This document shows positions 7,669-17,700 of a stretch of DNA of 64,000 nt, in pieces. Both the position numbers and the translations under genes were made by a program. The number at the start of each line of letters is the position of its first letter. Position 1 is the stretch's first letter. The notes beneath the pieces are model-generated. The model was not told the DNA's origin, made no database searches, and was given only the letters and a program-made list of their open reading frames with translations. Source of the DNA: Cytophagales bacterium (lineage in GTDB: Bacteria > Bacteroidota > Bacteroidia > Cytophagales > Flammeovirgaceae); the NCBI GenBank assembly GCA_025056215.1, contig JANWWC010000001.1:682001-746000 (forward strand), read 5' to 3'.

Positions 7669-8883
7669 CTAATTTTTTGCAAGAAGTGCCATGTAAAAAC
7701 CATCAAAACCAGATTGAGCGGGAGAAATGCTAATTTCTTCTTGCAAAGTAAAAAATTTACCTTGCTGTGTATGCAAAAAAGTTTGAATTTGCTTTTCATT
7801 TTCAGAGGGCAGTATGCTGCAGGTAGCATATACCATTTTTCCACCTGATTTTACAATAGGACTGTATTTTTGAAGAATTTCTTGCTGAGTTTTTTGAAGA
7901 TTCTCTAAAAAAGAAGGCTGAAGTTTCCATTTAGCATCCGGATTTCGACGCAGAACGCCCGTTCCAGAGCAAGGTACATCGAGTAATAAGCGGTCTGCCG
8001 TGTTATAAAGCCTTTTAATAATTTTGAAAGAACGAATTAACCTCGTTTCGATAATACTAACTCCTGCTCTTTTAGCGCGCTTTTTCAAATTTTGCAATTT
8101 ATGTTCTTCCACATCCAGCGCAATAATAGAACCTTTGTTTTTCATTAAAGCGGCGATGTGCAGTGTCTTGCCCCCTCCTCCCGCACAAGCATCTACTATA
8201 CGCATACCGCTCTGAGGCGAAAGCAGATGCGCTACGCGTTGAGAAGACGCATCTTGTATCTCAAACCAACCTTTTTGAAAGCCCTCCAAACGAAATAAAT
8301 TTTGGCGTCTCAGAATTAAAATAGCTTCAGGACAACCTTGAATTAGTTGATAGTCAATGTTTTGACTTTTAAAATAATCAAAAAGCTGCTCAAGACTAGT
8401 TTTTAAAAGATTAGCCCTAATTACTAAAGGAGCAATTTGATTGAGACTTTCTAATTCTACAAGCCATCTTTGTTGTAGTTCCGAAAGTCCGCGCTCAAAC
8501 AACCAATCTGGCATAGAAAAGCGAACTGCTAATATATTTTGAGCTTGTTGTTTTTTTTGCGCAATAAGAGAGGGGCACAAGGTTTTCCATTCATCCCAAG
8601 AAGGCAATTCTTTATTCTGCAAAAGGAACCAAACTCCCACGAGTTGAAAATAATTTTGGTTCGGATTTGAATAATCGGTATCAGCACAAAAACATATAAG
8701 TCTCCACCAACGAACCATATCGTAAAAATTTTCAGCAATAAAAGCGCGGTCACGGCTTCCCCATTGCTTGTTTTTAGCAAACAATTCTTCTAAAGCACGG
8801 TCAGCATACTGATTGTATTTGAATACTTTCTCCAGAGTTTGAGCGATTGCTAGTATTAAATTCCTATGAAAAAGTTTTTTCAT
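7669..8883 (-). CDS. RsmB/NOP-family rRNA (cytosine-C5) methyltransferase
   Basis: Protein of 404 residues, started at the ATG; a TTG two codons upstream is less likely. The N-terminal third is a helical, NusB-like region. The C-terminal half is a SAM-dependent Rossmann domain: VDACAGGGGKTLHIAALM (motif I, near 233), ALDVEEHKL, then DVPCSGTGVLRRNPD and YATCSILPSEN, which carry the two cysteines used by m5C RNA methyltransferases (release and catalysis). It probably methylates 16S rRNA, as RsmB does at C967, though the exact position is inferred. It is the first gene of the five-gene minus-strand operon that includes gldB. Confidence 0.85.
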   Translation of the reverse strand: MKKLFHRNLILAIAQTLEKVFKYNQYADRALEELFAKNKQWGSRDRAFIAENFYDMVRWWRLICFCADTDYSNPNQNYFQLVGVWFLLQNKELPSWDEWKTLCPSLIAQKKQQAQNILAVRFSMPDWLFERGLSELQQRWLVELESLNQIAPLVIRANLLKTSLEQLFDYFKSQNIDYQLIQGCPEAILILRRQNLFRLEGFQKGWFEIQDASSQRVAHLLSPQSGMRIVDACAGGGGKTLHIAALMKNKGSIIALDVEEHKLQNLKKRAKRAGVSIIETRLIRSFKIIKRLYNTADRLLLDVPCSGTGVLRRNPDAKWKLQPSFLENLQKTQQEILQKYSPIVKSGGKMVYATCSILPSENEKQIQTFLHTQQGKFFTLQEEISISPAQSGFDGFYMALLAKN

Positions 8884-9006
8884 TCGCAAAATTCTGTTCT
8901 TTTTTAAAGCGAACTCTCTTGCAAGGTAACAAAAAGGATCGTAAAGTTAACATTGAATTGTTTTCTTACAAGTCAATTCTTTTTGTACTATGCAAACGGT
9001 AAGCTC

Positions 9007-9437
9007 TTGAATCACAAAAGGAACAAGTTAGGTCCTAATGATTGGGTTTGTAAAGCACATGTATTCTCAACGTGATAAGCCCCAATAGCATGAAAATCAG
9101 CTCTTTTAGAAGTAAGCATCTTCTACACGTGAAAACTTTTATTCCATTCATTCAGGGGTATCCGCTCTGTAAAACTCGTATCTTGTGTATACATCTTAAA
9201 ATTCTCTATCGTTAGTCCTTTAAAAGTACCAAAAAGAAGAAGAAATGCTTTTGGCTAGCTTCTGGGCTCATGTCTGCAAGCTGACTACTTGTAGCACTTT
9301 CTGCATAGCAAACAGGCTTAAACATACAAATGCAAGGTCTTATAGTGTTACATTTGTAACATTGCTCATGTGCAAAGTGTAATAATATCGCCTATTGTTC
9401 CGCATTTAAAACAATACGTATCAGAAGACTGGCAAGC
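9007..9437 (-). pseudogene. Decayed coding remnant with a CHC2-like zinc-finger fragment
   Basis: No intact gene lies between 8884 and 9537, but the minus strand keeps protein-like pieces in shifting frames. At 9372-9419 it reads TYCFKCGTIGDIITLC, like the end of a CHC2 zinc finger of DnaG-type primases. Further along, one frame reads ESATSSQLADMSPEASQ and, after a frame change at a poly-T tract near 9230, another reads FKGLTIENFKMYTQD, then FTERIPLNEWNKSFHV, a stop, and ADFHAIGAYHVEN. Several frameshifts and one in-frame stop make it non-functional. CHC2 proteins are common on Bacteroidota mobile elements, so this may be the scar of one. The family call is tentative. Confidence 0.35.
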
Positions 9438-9537
9438 ATAAACTTAACAATACATGTACGCAATAACTTTGCAATATCTTTTTGTTACAAACAAAACTTT
9501 TCCTGTTTCTTTGTTTTATCAATTTTTGCTCAAACAA

Positions 9538-10650
9538 ATGATACTAACAAAAACAGAATCCACCTGTAAAAATAAAATCAAAATTTTTAGAAAAATAAGA
9601 TGGTTGTTGGTCTTAGGAGTGTTAATAAATGCATGCCAATCAGCAGAAAACTCTTCTTCGTACAATCTCAAAACACTGCCTGTGCGTTATGCGCAGCGCT
9701 TTTCAATTGAATACAACGAAAATTTTCAATACCTCATGACAATACGCTTAGAAAATGATAGTATTTTATATAAACTTCCCACAAATGTCTCTAAAATAAT
9801 TTGCGCTTCTACTACTCATGTTGCAATGCTACACGTGTTAGGAGCAGATAGCTGCCTAATTGGTATTTTAGGAGGCCAATATTTATGTAATCCGTACCAG
9901 AGAAGAAGATATGAAACAAAACAAATTCGAGAACTTGGCAGTATTTCTCAGCCCGATTTAGAATCTATTTTGATGCTTCGCCCCGATGTAATTCTATTAA
10001 GTTCACGCCCTGAAGAACTACCCGCTACATGGAAACTGATTCAACAAACAGGAATTCCTATAATTTTCATAGCAGAATGGTTAGAAAATACGCCTTTAGG
10101 AAGATGTGAATGGCTCCGCGTGATAGGCATCATGACCAATAAACTTGCACGTGCAGATAAATTTTTAGATAGCGTTGCAGCTATTTATCAGCATCTTTGT
10201 TTGAGTGTTCAGAAAGATTCTTCTAAAAATTCTCCTACGGTAGTTGCGGGCATGGGCTATCAAGGCGTTTGGTACGTTCCTGCTGGAAGAAGCTACGTGG
10301 CTACACTTTTGAAAGATGCTGGAGCTCATTATCCTTGGGAAAACATCGGCGGAGAAGGCAGTTTATCGCTCGATTTTGAAACATTTTACGCAAAAGCTCT
10401 TCACGCTGATATTTTAATCAACGTCGGAACATGCCGCTCCATTGCAGAATTGATCGCTCTCGATAAACGACTTGCTTTTTTAAAAGCTGTTCAACAAAAA
10501 AAAGTTTATAATAACGACCTTCGAATAACAGATAACGGAATTAACGAATATTACGAAACTTCTGTTGTAGCACCTGAAAAAATACTTTCTGACCTCATTC
10601 ACATACTCCAACAAAAAGATTCCTTATATTATTACAGAAAGTTATTTTAA
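9538..10650 (+). CDS. ABC-transporter substrate-binding lipoprotein (iron/cobalamin type)
   Basis: Protein of 370 residues from the ATG followed by a lysine-rich N-region; an upstream alternative adds a hydrophobic stretch that does not look like a signal. The hydrophobic core LLVLGVLINAC places a lipid-modified cysteine at residue 33. The body follows the periplasmic binding protein family PF01497 (BtuF/FhuD/FecB-like): IICASTTHVAMLHVLGA, a DLESILMLRPDVILLS lobe motif near 140, a long linker helix (NKLARADKFLDSVAAIYQHL), and GMGYQGVWYVPAGRSY in the second lobe. Ligands of this family are ferric siderophores, haem or cobalamin; the sequence does not decide between them. No permease or ATPase gene is nearby, so it is an orphan. 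Confidence 0.75.
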   Translation: MILTKTESTCKNKIKIFRKIRWLLVLGVLINACQSAENSSSYNLKTLPVRYAQRFSIEYNENFQYLMTIRLENDSILYKLPTNVSKIICASTTHVAMLHVLGADSCLIGILGGQYLCNPYQRRRYETKQIRELGSISQPDLESILMLRPDVILLSSRPEELPATWKLIQQTGIPIIFIAEWLENTPLGRCEWLRVIGIMTNKLARADKFLDSVAAIYQHLCLSVQKDSSKNSPTVVAGMGYQGVWYVPAGRSYVATLLKDAGAHYPWENIGGEGSLSLDFETFYAKALHADILINVGTCRSIAELIALDKRLAFLKAVQQKKVYNNDLRITDNGINEYYETSVVAPEKILSDLIHILQQKDSLYYYRKLF

Positions 10651-11063
10651 GGCTCGTCACTTTCGTCTTCTTCTGTTGTCTTTGGAGAGAATTTATTTGC
10701 CTTTTTAGAGCGACGACGCGCTTTTGAAAGAGATTCCCATTTTTTGAGTTGTTCATTTGTAAGAATTTCGCGAAAAGCCTGACGGCGCTTCTGACGCAAA
10801 AGGCGCAACTCAGATTGTACCTCTTTTTTCTCTTTAGTGTATTTTTCTAAGATTTTATTTTTTTGCTCCCAAAAATCGAGCTGTACTTGTCGGATTTTAT
10901 TAACCTGCTCATCAGAGAGTTGCAGTTCACTTTTCATTTTTTCAGCAAACCGTTCGGCTCGCTGCGAAAGTGATCGACCTGCTTGATTGTCATTTTCTTG
11001 AGATTGTCCGCGACTTGCTATAAATAAAAAAATACACCCGATTCCCAAAAATAATTTTTTCAT
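10647..11063 (-). CDS. Exported Spy/CpxP-like helical protein
   Basis: Protein of 138 residues with a signal peptide (about 1-20, ending RGQS). Residues 30-110 are a charged helical region with two LTxxQ-like elements, LSDEQVNKIRQVQ and LTNEQLKKWESL, spaced as in small periplasmic chaperones or sensors of the Spy/CpxP type. The tail is strongly charged (basic, then acidic). It overlaps the stop of the convergent lipoprotein gene by 4 bp and the upstream small exported gene by 4 bp (ATGA), so the two minus-strand genes are coupled. The precise role is unknown. Confidence 0.6.
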   Translation of the reverse strand: MKKLFLGIGCIFLFIASRGQSQENDNQAGRSLSQRAERFAEKMKSELQLSDEQVNKIRQVQLDFWEQKNKILEKYTKEKKEVQSELRLLRQKRRQAFREILTNEQLKKWESLSKARRRSKKANKFSPKTTEEDESDEP

Positions 11064-11389
11064 AGAGCTTTACTAAAATAATGGTATTCTCTAATAATAG
11101 GGTTACAAGCGCACTTTTGTTGTACAAAGGGCAAATCTCTTTCTGCTTCTCGATAGGAATAATACGATTTTTTGTACAAAACTACATTAATATCAGTAGA
11201 AACTAACCTGACAGTATGCAAAACAAAATCTTCAGACGGCCTTAAGACAAGTTCATCAGAGCGAACTTCTATTTTATAAATCTGACCTTGAAATACATTT
11301 TTTATTGGCGTAGAATTCTTACACGGTAGTTTTTCTTTGCAAAAGCTCTCAAAATTTAGCAAGAAGCTTATTAGCAAAAGAATGCTCAT
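11060..11389 (-). CDS. Small exported protein of unknown function
   Basis: Protein of 109 residues with an N-terminal hydrophobic segment (MSILLLISFLLNF) that would serve as a signal peptide. The mature part contains cysteines near 17, 23, 91 and 93 (the last two as KCACNP) and a beta-rich centre. No family recognised. It overlaps the Spy-like gene by 4 bp, so the pair is probably translated from one message. The start is the only ATG that gives an export signal. Confidence 0.5.
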   Translation of the reverse strand: MSILLLISFLLNFESFCKEKLPCKNSTPIKNVFQGQIYKIEVRSDELVLRPSEDFVLHTVRLVSTDINVVLYKKSYYSYREAERDLPFVQQKCACNPIIREYHYFSKAL

Positions 11390-11524
11390 GGTCTTTTGAG
11401 TTATTTTATAATACTTTGATACGATATTTTGATAGATAAGTTCTTAATCTTCCAACTTTTTAAGGTAAGTGCAAAATTGCTAATAAAAGTTAAAAAGAAA
11501 CTTCAGAAAATATAAAAGTTTTCT

Positions 11525-11532
11525 TAGTTTTG
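11525..11532 (+). promoter_or_regulatory. Promoter -7 element and repeated operator candidate upstream of tetR
   Basis: TAGTTTTG matches the Bacteroidota -7 consensus TAnnTTTG and lies 23 bp before the tetR ATG; no clear -33 TTTG was found. The sequence ATAAAAGTT occurs three times around it (11483-11491, 11512-11520, 11545-11553), and the last two copies extend to ATAAAAGTTTT. These flank the -7 element and are candidate binding sites for the TetR protein, by analogy with self-regulated efflux operons. Confidence 0.45.
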
Positions 11533-11555
11533 TAACGACTTTCAATAAAAGTTTT

Positions 11556-12185
11556 ATGAGTCAAATAGAAACTAAAACAAGAATTCTACAAAACGCTCGC
11601 GAATTGTTTCGACGCAAAGGAATTCGCAGCGTAAGAATGGAAGATATTGCTAACCATTTAGGAATTTCAAAAAAAACACTCTATCAGCATTATAAAGATA
11701 AAAAGAATCTCATTATAGCAATTGCAGAATACGATATAGAAAGTCACATCAATTTTTTGCGAAGTGTTCGGTCGGAATCTATCAATTCGATAGAAATTAT
11801 TTTGCGGACAAGCGAACATTTCTTTAAGGATATTGCTAACATCAATCCAGCTATGATAAGCGACGTACAGCGTCTTTACCCTGAAGCATGGGAAAAATTT
11901 AAAGAAAAGAAGAATGAGCTTTTTACAATGAGTCTCGTTCAAACACTTTCAGAAGGCAAACAACAAGGCTTGTTCCGCTCCGAGATTCATCCTGAAATTA
12001 TGGCGAAATTAAGGCTAGCCCAAATCGAGTTAGCTTTTAATTCTGAGATATTTCCATTTGATAAGTACAATTTCTTAGAAGTACACAAGCAATTTTTCTT
12101 TCACTTTTTGTGGGGCATATGCACGGAAAAAGGTCTTAAACTTATGGAAGAATATTCTAACAAAAATTTGTTTTATACAGTTTAA
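11556..12185 (+). CDS. TetR/AcrR-family transcriptional regulator
   Basis: Protein of 209 residues. Residues 5-50 are a typical TetR helix-turn-helix: ILQNARELFRRKGIRSVRMEDIA, then LGISKKTLYQHYKDKKNLI. The remaining 150 residues are the helical ligand-binding and dimer domain, with no family-wide motifs. It is 23 bp upstream of a complete RND efflux gene set on the same strand. A TetR protein in this place normally represses its own operon and releases DNA on binding a pump substrate; that is inferred from context. Repeated ATAAAAGTT boxes upstream may be its sites. Confidence 0.9.
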   Translation: MSQIETKTRILQNARELFRRKGIRSVRMEDIANHLGISKKTLYQHYKDKKNLIIAIAEYDIESHINFLRSVRSESINSIEIILRTSEHFFKDIANINPAMISDVQRLYPEAWEKFKEKKNELFTMSLVQTLSEGKQQGLFRSEIHPEIMAKLRLAQIELAFNSEIFPFDKYNFLEVHKQFFFHFLWGICTEKGLKLMEEYSNKNLFYTV

Positions 12186-12208
12186 TAATTGTTTTCAAGA
12201 TTATTCAC

Positions 12209-13561
12209 ATGAAACCGATTACCCTGATTGTTTTTTACACTGCTATTGCAAGCATCTTAACAAAGCATGTGTTTGCGCAGAATCAACAATTTTCACTGCA
12301 GCAAGCCATAGAATATGCCGTCCAAAATCACTCGAGCGTACAAAACGCTAAATTAGACCAGCAATCTGCCCGCGGACGAGTAGGAGAAGTTCGCGCCATG
12401 GGACTGCCACAAGTCAACGCCTTCGTGAACATTACAGATAACTACAAAATCATGTCGCAGTTTATTCCTGCGAATGTATTCGTTCAGCAAGCTCCACCTG
12501 ATTTAATCGTTCCTGTAGCGTTTGGCGTTCGCCATACAGGAATGGCGGGTATCTCTATCCAACAACTTCTTTTCGACGGAACGTTTTTTCTAGGGCTTAA
12601 AGCTGCTAAAGTATACACAGAGCTAGCCGATAAATCATTGATAAAGACTAAAATTGATGTAGCTGCTAACGTTACAAAAGCATACTACGGCGTATTAGTA
12701 ACAGAAGCACAACTTCAAATGCTTAAGATTAATGAAGCTCGTTTAGATACACTATTCTATCAAACAAAAGTACTCTACCAACAAGGTTTTGCCGAAAAAC
12801 TTGACGTAGATAGACTACAAGTACAAGTAAATAATCTCAAGCAGCAAATTCTTCACACAGAAAGAACTTACGAACTGAGTAAGATGCTTTTGGCTTTTCA
12901 AATGGGCTTGCCTGATGCCACCGAGCCTATTGTGCTCACTACAAAACTCGATGAAATCCAACTCAATATAGATAGCCTAAACGAGGGCCATTTCTCTGTA
13001 ACTGATCGCATTGAATATCAACAACTTGAAGTACAACGGAAATTAAATCGAATGAACATCAAACGTCTGAATGTAGGTTATTTGCCTACCTTTTACTTAA
13101 CGGGTACTCCCTTAGGGTATAACGTTGGCGGCAGAGAGTACGATATATATTTCGACAAATGGCACCGATTTGGAAACATCACGCTTTCTATTTCTATGCC
13201 GTTGTTCGACGGATTGAGAAAAAAATATATGGTGCAACAAGCGCGTATGGAACTTTATAAAATAGAAAACTTTCAAAAAGAACTTAAACGAAGCTTTGCA
13301 CTTGAACAAAATCAAGCTATTCGGAACCTACAAAGCGCGCTAGAGCAACTCCAAATTCAACGAGAAAACATGGAATTGGCACGCGAAGTAATGCGAGTTG
13401 CTAAAGCAAAATACGAACAAGGAGTAGGCTCTTCTTTAGAAATCATAGAGGCTGAAACCTCTTACAAAAATGCTGAAACAAATTATTTTTCAGCGCTCTA
13501 CAACGCACTTATCGCAAAAACAGATTACGAAAAAGCTTTTGGAAAAATCAAAGTAGAATAA
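12209..13561 (+). CDS. TolC-family outer membrane channel of RND pump (first)
   Basis: Protein of 450 residues with a signal peptide ending VFAQ near residue 24. It has the TolC-type opening (FSLQQAIEYAVQNHSSVQNAKLD), helical barrel regions around 120-230 and 330-440, and the family's paired turns (QQGFAEKLDVDRLQVQ and EQGVGSSLEIIEAETSY). It should be the outer-membrane exit duct for the RND pump encoded downstream. It is the second gene of a run starting with tetR; a second, clearly different TolC-type protein closes the pump set at 18176. Confidence 0.9.
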   Translation: MKPITLIVFYTAIASILTKHVFAQNQQFSLQQAIEYAVQNHSSVQNAKLDQQSARGRVGEVRAMGLPQVNAFVNITDNYKIMSQFIPANVFVQQAPPDLIVPVAFGVRHTGMAGISIQQLLFDGTFFLGLKAAKVYTELADKSLIKTKIDVAANVTKAYYGVLVTEAQLQMLKINEARLDTLFYQTKVLYQQGFAEKLDVDRLQVQVNNLKQQILHTERTYELSKMLLAFQMGLPDATEPIVLTTKLDEIQLNIDSLNEGHFSVTDRIEYQQLEVQRKLNRMNIKRLNVGYLPTFYLTGTPLGYNVGGREYDIYFDKWHRFGNITLSISMPLFDGLRKKYMVQQARMELYKIENFQKELKRSFALEQNQAIRNLQSALEQLQIQRENMELAREVMRVAKAKYEQGVGSSLEIIEAETSYKNAETNYFSALYNALIAKTDYEKAFGKIKVE

Positions 13562-13580
13562 TCATTAAAACTATTGCCAT

Positions 13581-14723
13581 ATGAAACCTTTATATGTTAG
13601 CCTTCTTTTTTCCGTTTTTTTATGGAATTGTGGTGGAAAAAATCAAATTCCTGCTGATTTAGAAGGCAAGAAAGCGCTGCTTATTGATTATAAAAAACAA
13701 ATGGCAGACCTTAAAACTAAAATCGAACAACTCGAAGCTGATATTCGAGCTATCGAGAAACCAAATCCTAAAGCAGGACTCAAACTTGTAGAAACTCAAA
13801 CCCTTGTCGATACTACCTTCCAACATTTCATCGATGTACAAGGCAATGTAGAATCGGAAATGAACGTGTTAGTCAATCCTGAAATTAGTGGAATTCTATT
13901 GCGAAAAGCTGTCAAAGAAGGACAGTCTGTCAAAAAAGGACAACTTCTCGCAGAAATAGATGCTGAGAGCATTCGCAAAAATATTGCAGAACTGGAAAAA
14001 TCTTTAGAACTCGCTCAAATTGCCTACGAAAGACAAACAAATCTATGGAACCAAAAAATAGGTACGGAAATGCAATATCTTCAAGCTAAAAACACCAAGG
14101 AACGCCTAGAAAAATCTTTAGAAAGCGCTAAAACTATGCTTCGCAAGGCGTCGGTAGTCTCACCGATTGATGGCGTTGTAGAAGCATTTGCATTAAACGT
14201 AGGAGAAATGGCCAATCCTGCTATTCCTTTGTGCCGCATTGTGAATCTCAAACAAGTAGATGTTGTAGCAGACGTATCAGAAACTTACGCAAAAGTAGTT
14301 CGCAAAGGAGATAAAGTAGATATCTTATTTCCAGCTATTGGAACAAAGGTCACAGCATATATTAGTATGGTAGGGCAATACATCAAACCCGATAACAGAA
14401 CTTTTAAAATTGAAATTCAAATTCCAAACCCTGACGAATATTTAAAGCCCAACACTTTAGCAATTGTTCGCATTAACGATTTTACTCAAAAAAATGCTAT
14501 CGTAGTGCCGTCGAATATTGTTCAAAAATCTACCGATGGTACTAAGTTTGTGTATGTAGTGCGCTCCGAACAAGGAAATGACGTCGTGCGAAAAATAAAC
14601 GTAGAAGTAGGAAAATCTTACGATGAGAAAACGCACATCTTATCAGGGTTGAAAGTAGGAGATAAAATCATTACCAAAGGTTACACAGAAATTGTGGACG
14701 GTGAAATTGTGAATGCTCTTTAA
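13581..14723 (+). CDS. RND efflux periplasmic adaptor (membrane-fusion protein)
   Basis: Protein of 380 residues, probably a lipoprotein: the short signal ends in FLWNC, although the box is not canonical. A coiled coil (about 30-60) precedes the adaptor core: a lipoyl-like half (VNPEISGILLRKAVKEGQSV, near 95-125), an alpha-hairpin (about 130-185), the second lipoyl half (VVSPIDGVVEAFALNVGEMA, near 190), a beta-barrel and a membrane-proximal domain ending in GLKVGDKIITKGYTEIVDG. This is the HlyD/AcrA build. It links the RND permease encoded 12 bp downstream with the outer-membrane channel. Confidence 0.9.
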   Translation: MKPLYVSLLFSVFLWNCGGKNQIPADLEGKKALLIDYKKQMADLKTKIEQLEADIRAIEKPNPKAGLKLVETQTLVDTTFQHFIDVQGNVESEMNVLVNPEISGILLRKAVKEGQSVKKGQLLAEIDAESIRKNIAELEKSLELAQIAYERQTNLWNQKIGTEMQYLQAKNTKERLEKSLESAKTMLRKASVVSPIDGVVEAFALNVGEMANPAIPLCRIVNLKQVDVVADVSETYAKVVRKGDKVDILFPAIGTKVTAYISMVGQYIKPDNRTFKIEIQIPNPDEYLKPNTLAIVRINDFTQKNAIVVPSNIVQKSTDGTKFVYVVRSEQGNDVVRKINVEVGKSYDEKTHILSGLKVGDKIITKGYTEIVDGEIVNAL

Positions 14724-14735
14724 ACCACAAAAACC

Positions 14736-17700
14736 ATGAAAAAACACGAAAGAAATTTTGGGTTAAGCACATTAGCCCTTAGAAATAGCACATCCGTTTT
14801 TATTCTAACAGCTATCATCTCGGTGGCGGGCTTATTTGCTTATCTGAATATGCCCAAAGAAAGTTTTCCAGAAATTGTTATTCCGACTGTTTACATCAAC
14901 ACCGTTTACCCAGGAAATTCTCCTTTAGACATTGAAAATCTGATTACAAGACCACTCGAAAAAGAGCTCGATGCAGTAAAAGGAGTAAAAAAAATTTCCT
15001 CTACCTCCGCACAAGATGTTTCGATTATTATCATCGAATTTAATGAAAACGTGGACATCCGAAAAGCGCTGCAAGATACAAAAGATGCTATTGATAGAGC
15101 CAAAAAGGACTTACCCAATGACCTTGACCGCGACCCTGTCGCTATGGAACTCGATTTTACAGAAATTCCTATCATGGAAATCAATCTTTCAGGCGATTTT
15201 GAAATTGAAAAACTAAAAGAGTATGCCGAAAAACTTGAAGAAGAAATCGAAATGCTTCCAGAAGTTCGACGAGTAGACGTGCTCGGCGCTGTAGAGCGAG
15301 AAATTCAAATCAACGTAGACCTCTACAAAATGGAAGCCATGAAAGTAACTTTCAACGACATAGAGCAAGCCATTACGAGCGAAAACATGACTATTTCAGG
15401 CGGCGACATTATGAGAAATGGCTTCCGGCGTTCGCTCCGCATCGACGGAGAATTTAAATCTGTTGAAGAAATTGCAAACATTATCGTCAAACATGAAGAC
15501 CAAAACATCATTTTCTTGCGAGACGTAGCTGAAGTAATCGATACCTACGAAGAGCGCAAAAGTTATTCTCACTTAGGTGCTGCTGGTGAATTCCTTACCC
15601 AAGGCATGAAACCTGTAGTAAGTGTAAAAGTAATCAAAAAAGGAGGTGAAAATCTCGTATTTGCAGATGCTAAAATTCAAGCCATCCTCCAAAAAGCACA
15701 AAAAACCTATTTACCTTCTCATTTGAATATTGTTATCACTAACAGCCAAGCGGAAGACATCAAAAAACAAATTTCAAATCTTGAAAACAGCATTATTTCT
15801 GGAGTCATTTTGGTAGTAGGAGTGTTGCTGTTCTTTATGGGGCTTCGCAATGCAACGTTTGTCGGAATAGCCATTCCACTTTCGATGTTTATTTCTTTCT
15901 TGATTCTCAATTCTTTTGGAATTACTATCAATATCGTTGTATTGTTTGCACTCATCATTGCCTTAGGGATGTTAGTAGACAATGGTATTGTAGTGATTGA
16001 AAATATTTACCGCTTGCGCGAAGAAGGATACGATAATTTTGAAGCAGCGCGCTTAGGAGTAGGAGAAGTAGCTCTTCCGATCATTTCTTCTACGCTTACT
16101 ACAGTAGCTGCATTTGTCCCTTTGGCTTTTTGGGGAGGAATCTTAGGTGAATTTATGAAATATTTACCTATCACTCTCATCATCGTTTTATCTGCTTCGC
16201 TTTTTGTAGGATTAATTATCAATCCAGTAGTAGCTGCCAAGTTCATGCGCTTGGAAGTAAAAGGCGAAAAACGCAATTACAATAAACTTCTTATTGCTTC
16301 TGCGATTGCCATTCTGATGGCTCTTGTATTGTACGCAACAGGCAAACCCTACACAATAGCTAATCTTTTAATGACTTTCGCTCTCATTTCCCTATTCAAC
16401 GCATATCTACTTCGAACTTTAACCGACTGGTTTCAAAATACTTTTTTGGTTTGGTTAGAAAGAATTTATCGCTCATTCTTAGAATATGCTCTAACAGGCT
16501 ATCGCCCTTATGCTTTTTTTGTAGGAACGTTCGTCATTTTAATTTTATCGATTGCATTATTTACTTGGCGCGCTCCTGAAATTTCACTTTTCCCTTCAGC
16601 AGAGCCTAAGTTTATCAACGTGTTTATCGAGCTTCCGCAAGGAACCGATACTAAGTCTACTCTCGTCAAAACGCGTGAAATCGAACAACGCATCTTTCAA
16701 ATTCTTAAGCCTCATGAAAATATAGTAAAATCGATTGTTACAAATGTAGGAAAAGGAACCAAAGGTGAGGGATTAGAAAGCTCTATGAGCGCCGACTTCA
16801 CTCCTAATCGCGCCAAAGTTACCGTACATTTCATTGATTATAAGCTCCGTGGCGAAGAGCATAGCACTAAACAGATTCTCAAAGAAATTTCTGACGAAAT
16901 GAAAAAAATCCCAGGGGCCGTTATTCAAACAGAAAAAAATCGCGTAGGTCCACCCGTAGGCAAACCTGTTAGCATAGAAGTAACAGGAGAAGATTACATA
17001 ACACTCATCCATGAAGCAGAACGCATTCAAAAACTTATTGAGCAAGCAGGCATCGAAGGACTTGACGGCTTAAAAATGGAAATAGAACTCGGAAAACCTG
17101 AAATTATTCTCCATATAGATAGAGCAGCAGCGCGGCGCTATGGACTTTCTACTGCTCAAATTGCCATGGCTTTGAGAACATCTGTTTACGGAAAAGAAAT
17201 TTCAAAATTCAAAGATGGAGAGAACGACTACCCGATTATGCTGCGTCTTGATGAAAAATATAGAACAGATATGACAGCACTCTCTGAACAAAAAATCACT
17301 TTCCGAGACAACAAAGGAAAATGGCATCAAATTCCTATTTCAGCGGTAGCTACTATTGAAAATACAACAACTTTCGGCTCCGTACGCCGTAAAGATTTGG
17401 ACAGAATGATTGTAGTGTCTTCTAACGTGCAAGAAGGCTACAACGCTAATGAAATAGTAGCTCAAATCAAGAGCGTCTTACAAAATCATCAAATCAAAGA
17501 AGGTTATCGGTTTCGGTTTGGAGGAGAGCAAGAAGAACAAGCCAAGTCTATGGCATTTTTAATGAAAGCGTTGCTAATTGCGGTCGCTGCTATTTTTCTA
17601 ATTTTAGTGTCTCAGTTCAATTCGGTAGTGAAGCCTTTTATCATTACCACCTCTATTTTGTTTAGTACAATCGGCGTGTTTTTAGGGTTGTTTTTTGCAG

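Noticed and set aside
16007-16276. Antisense open frame within the RND permease gene
   Set aside because: It mirrors the codon pattern of a well-supported gene on the other strand and shows no protein features.
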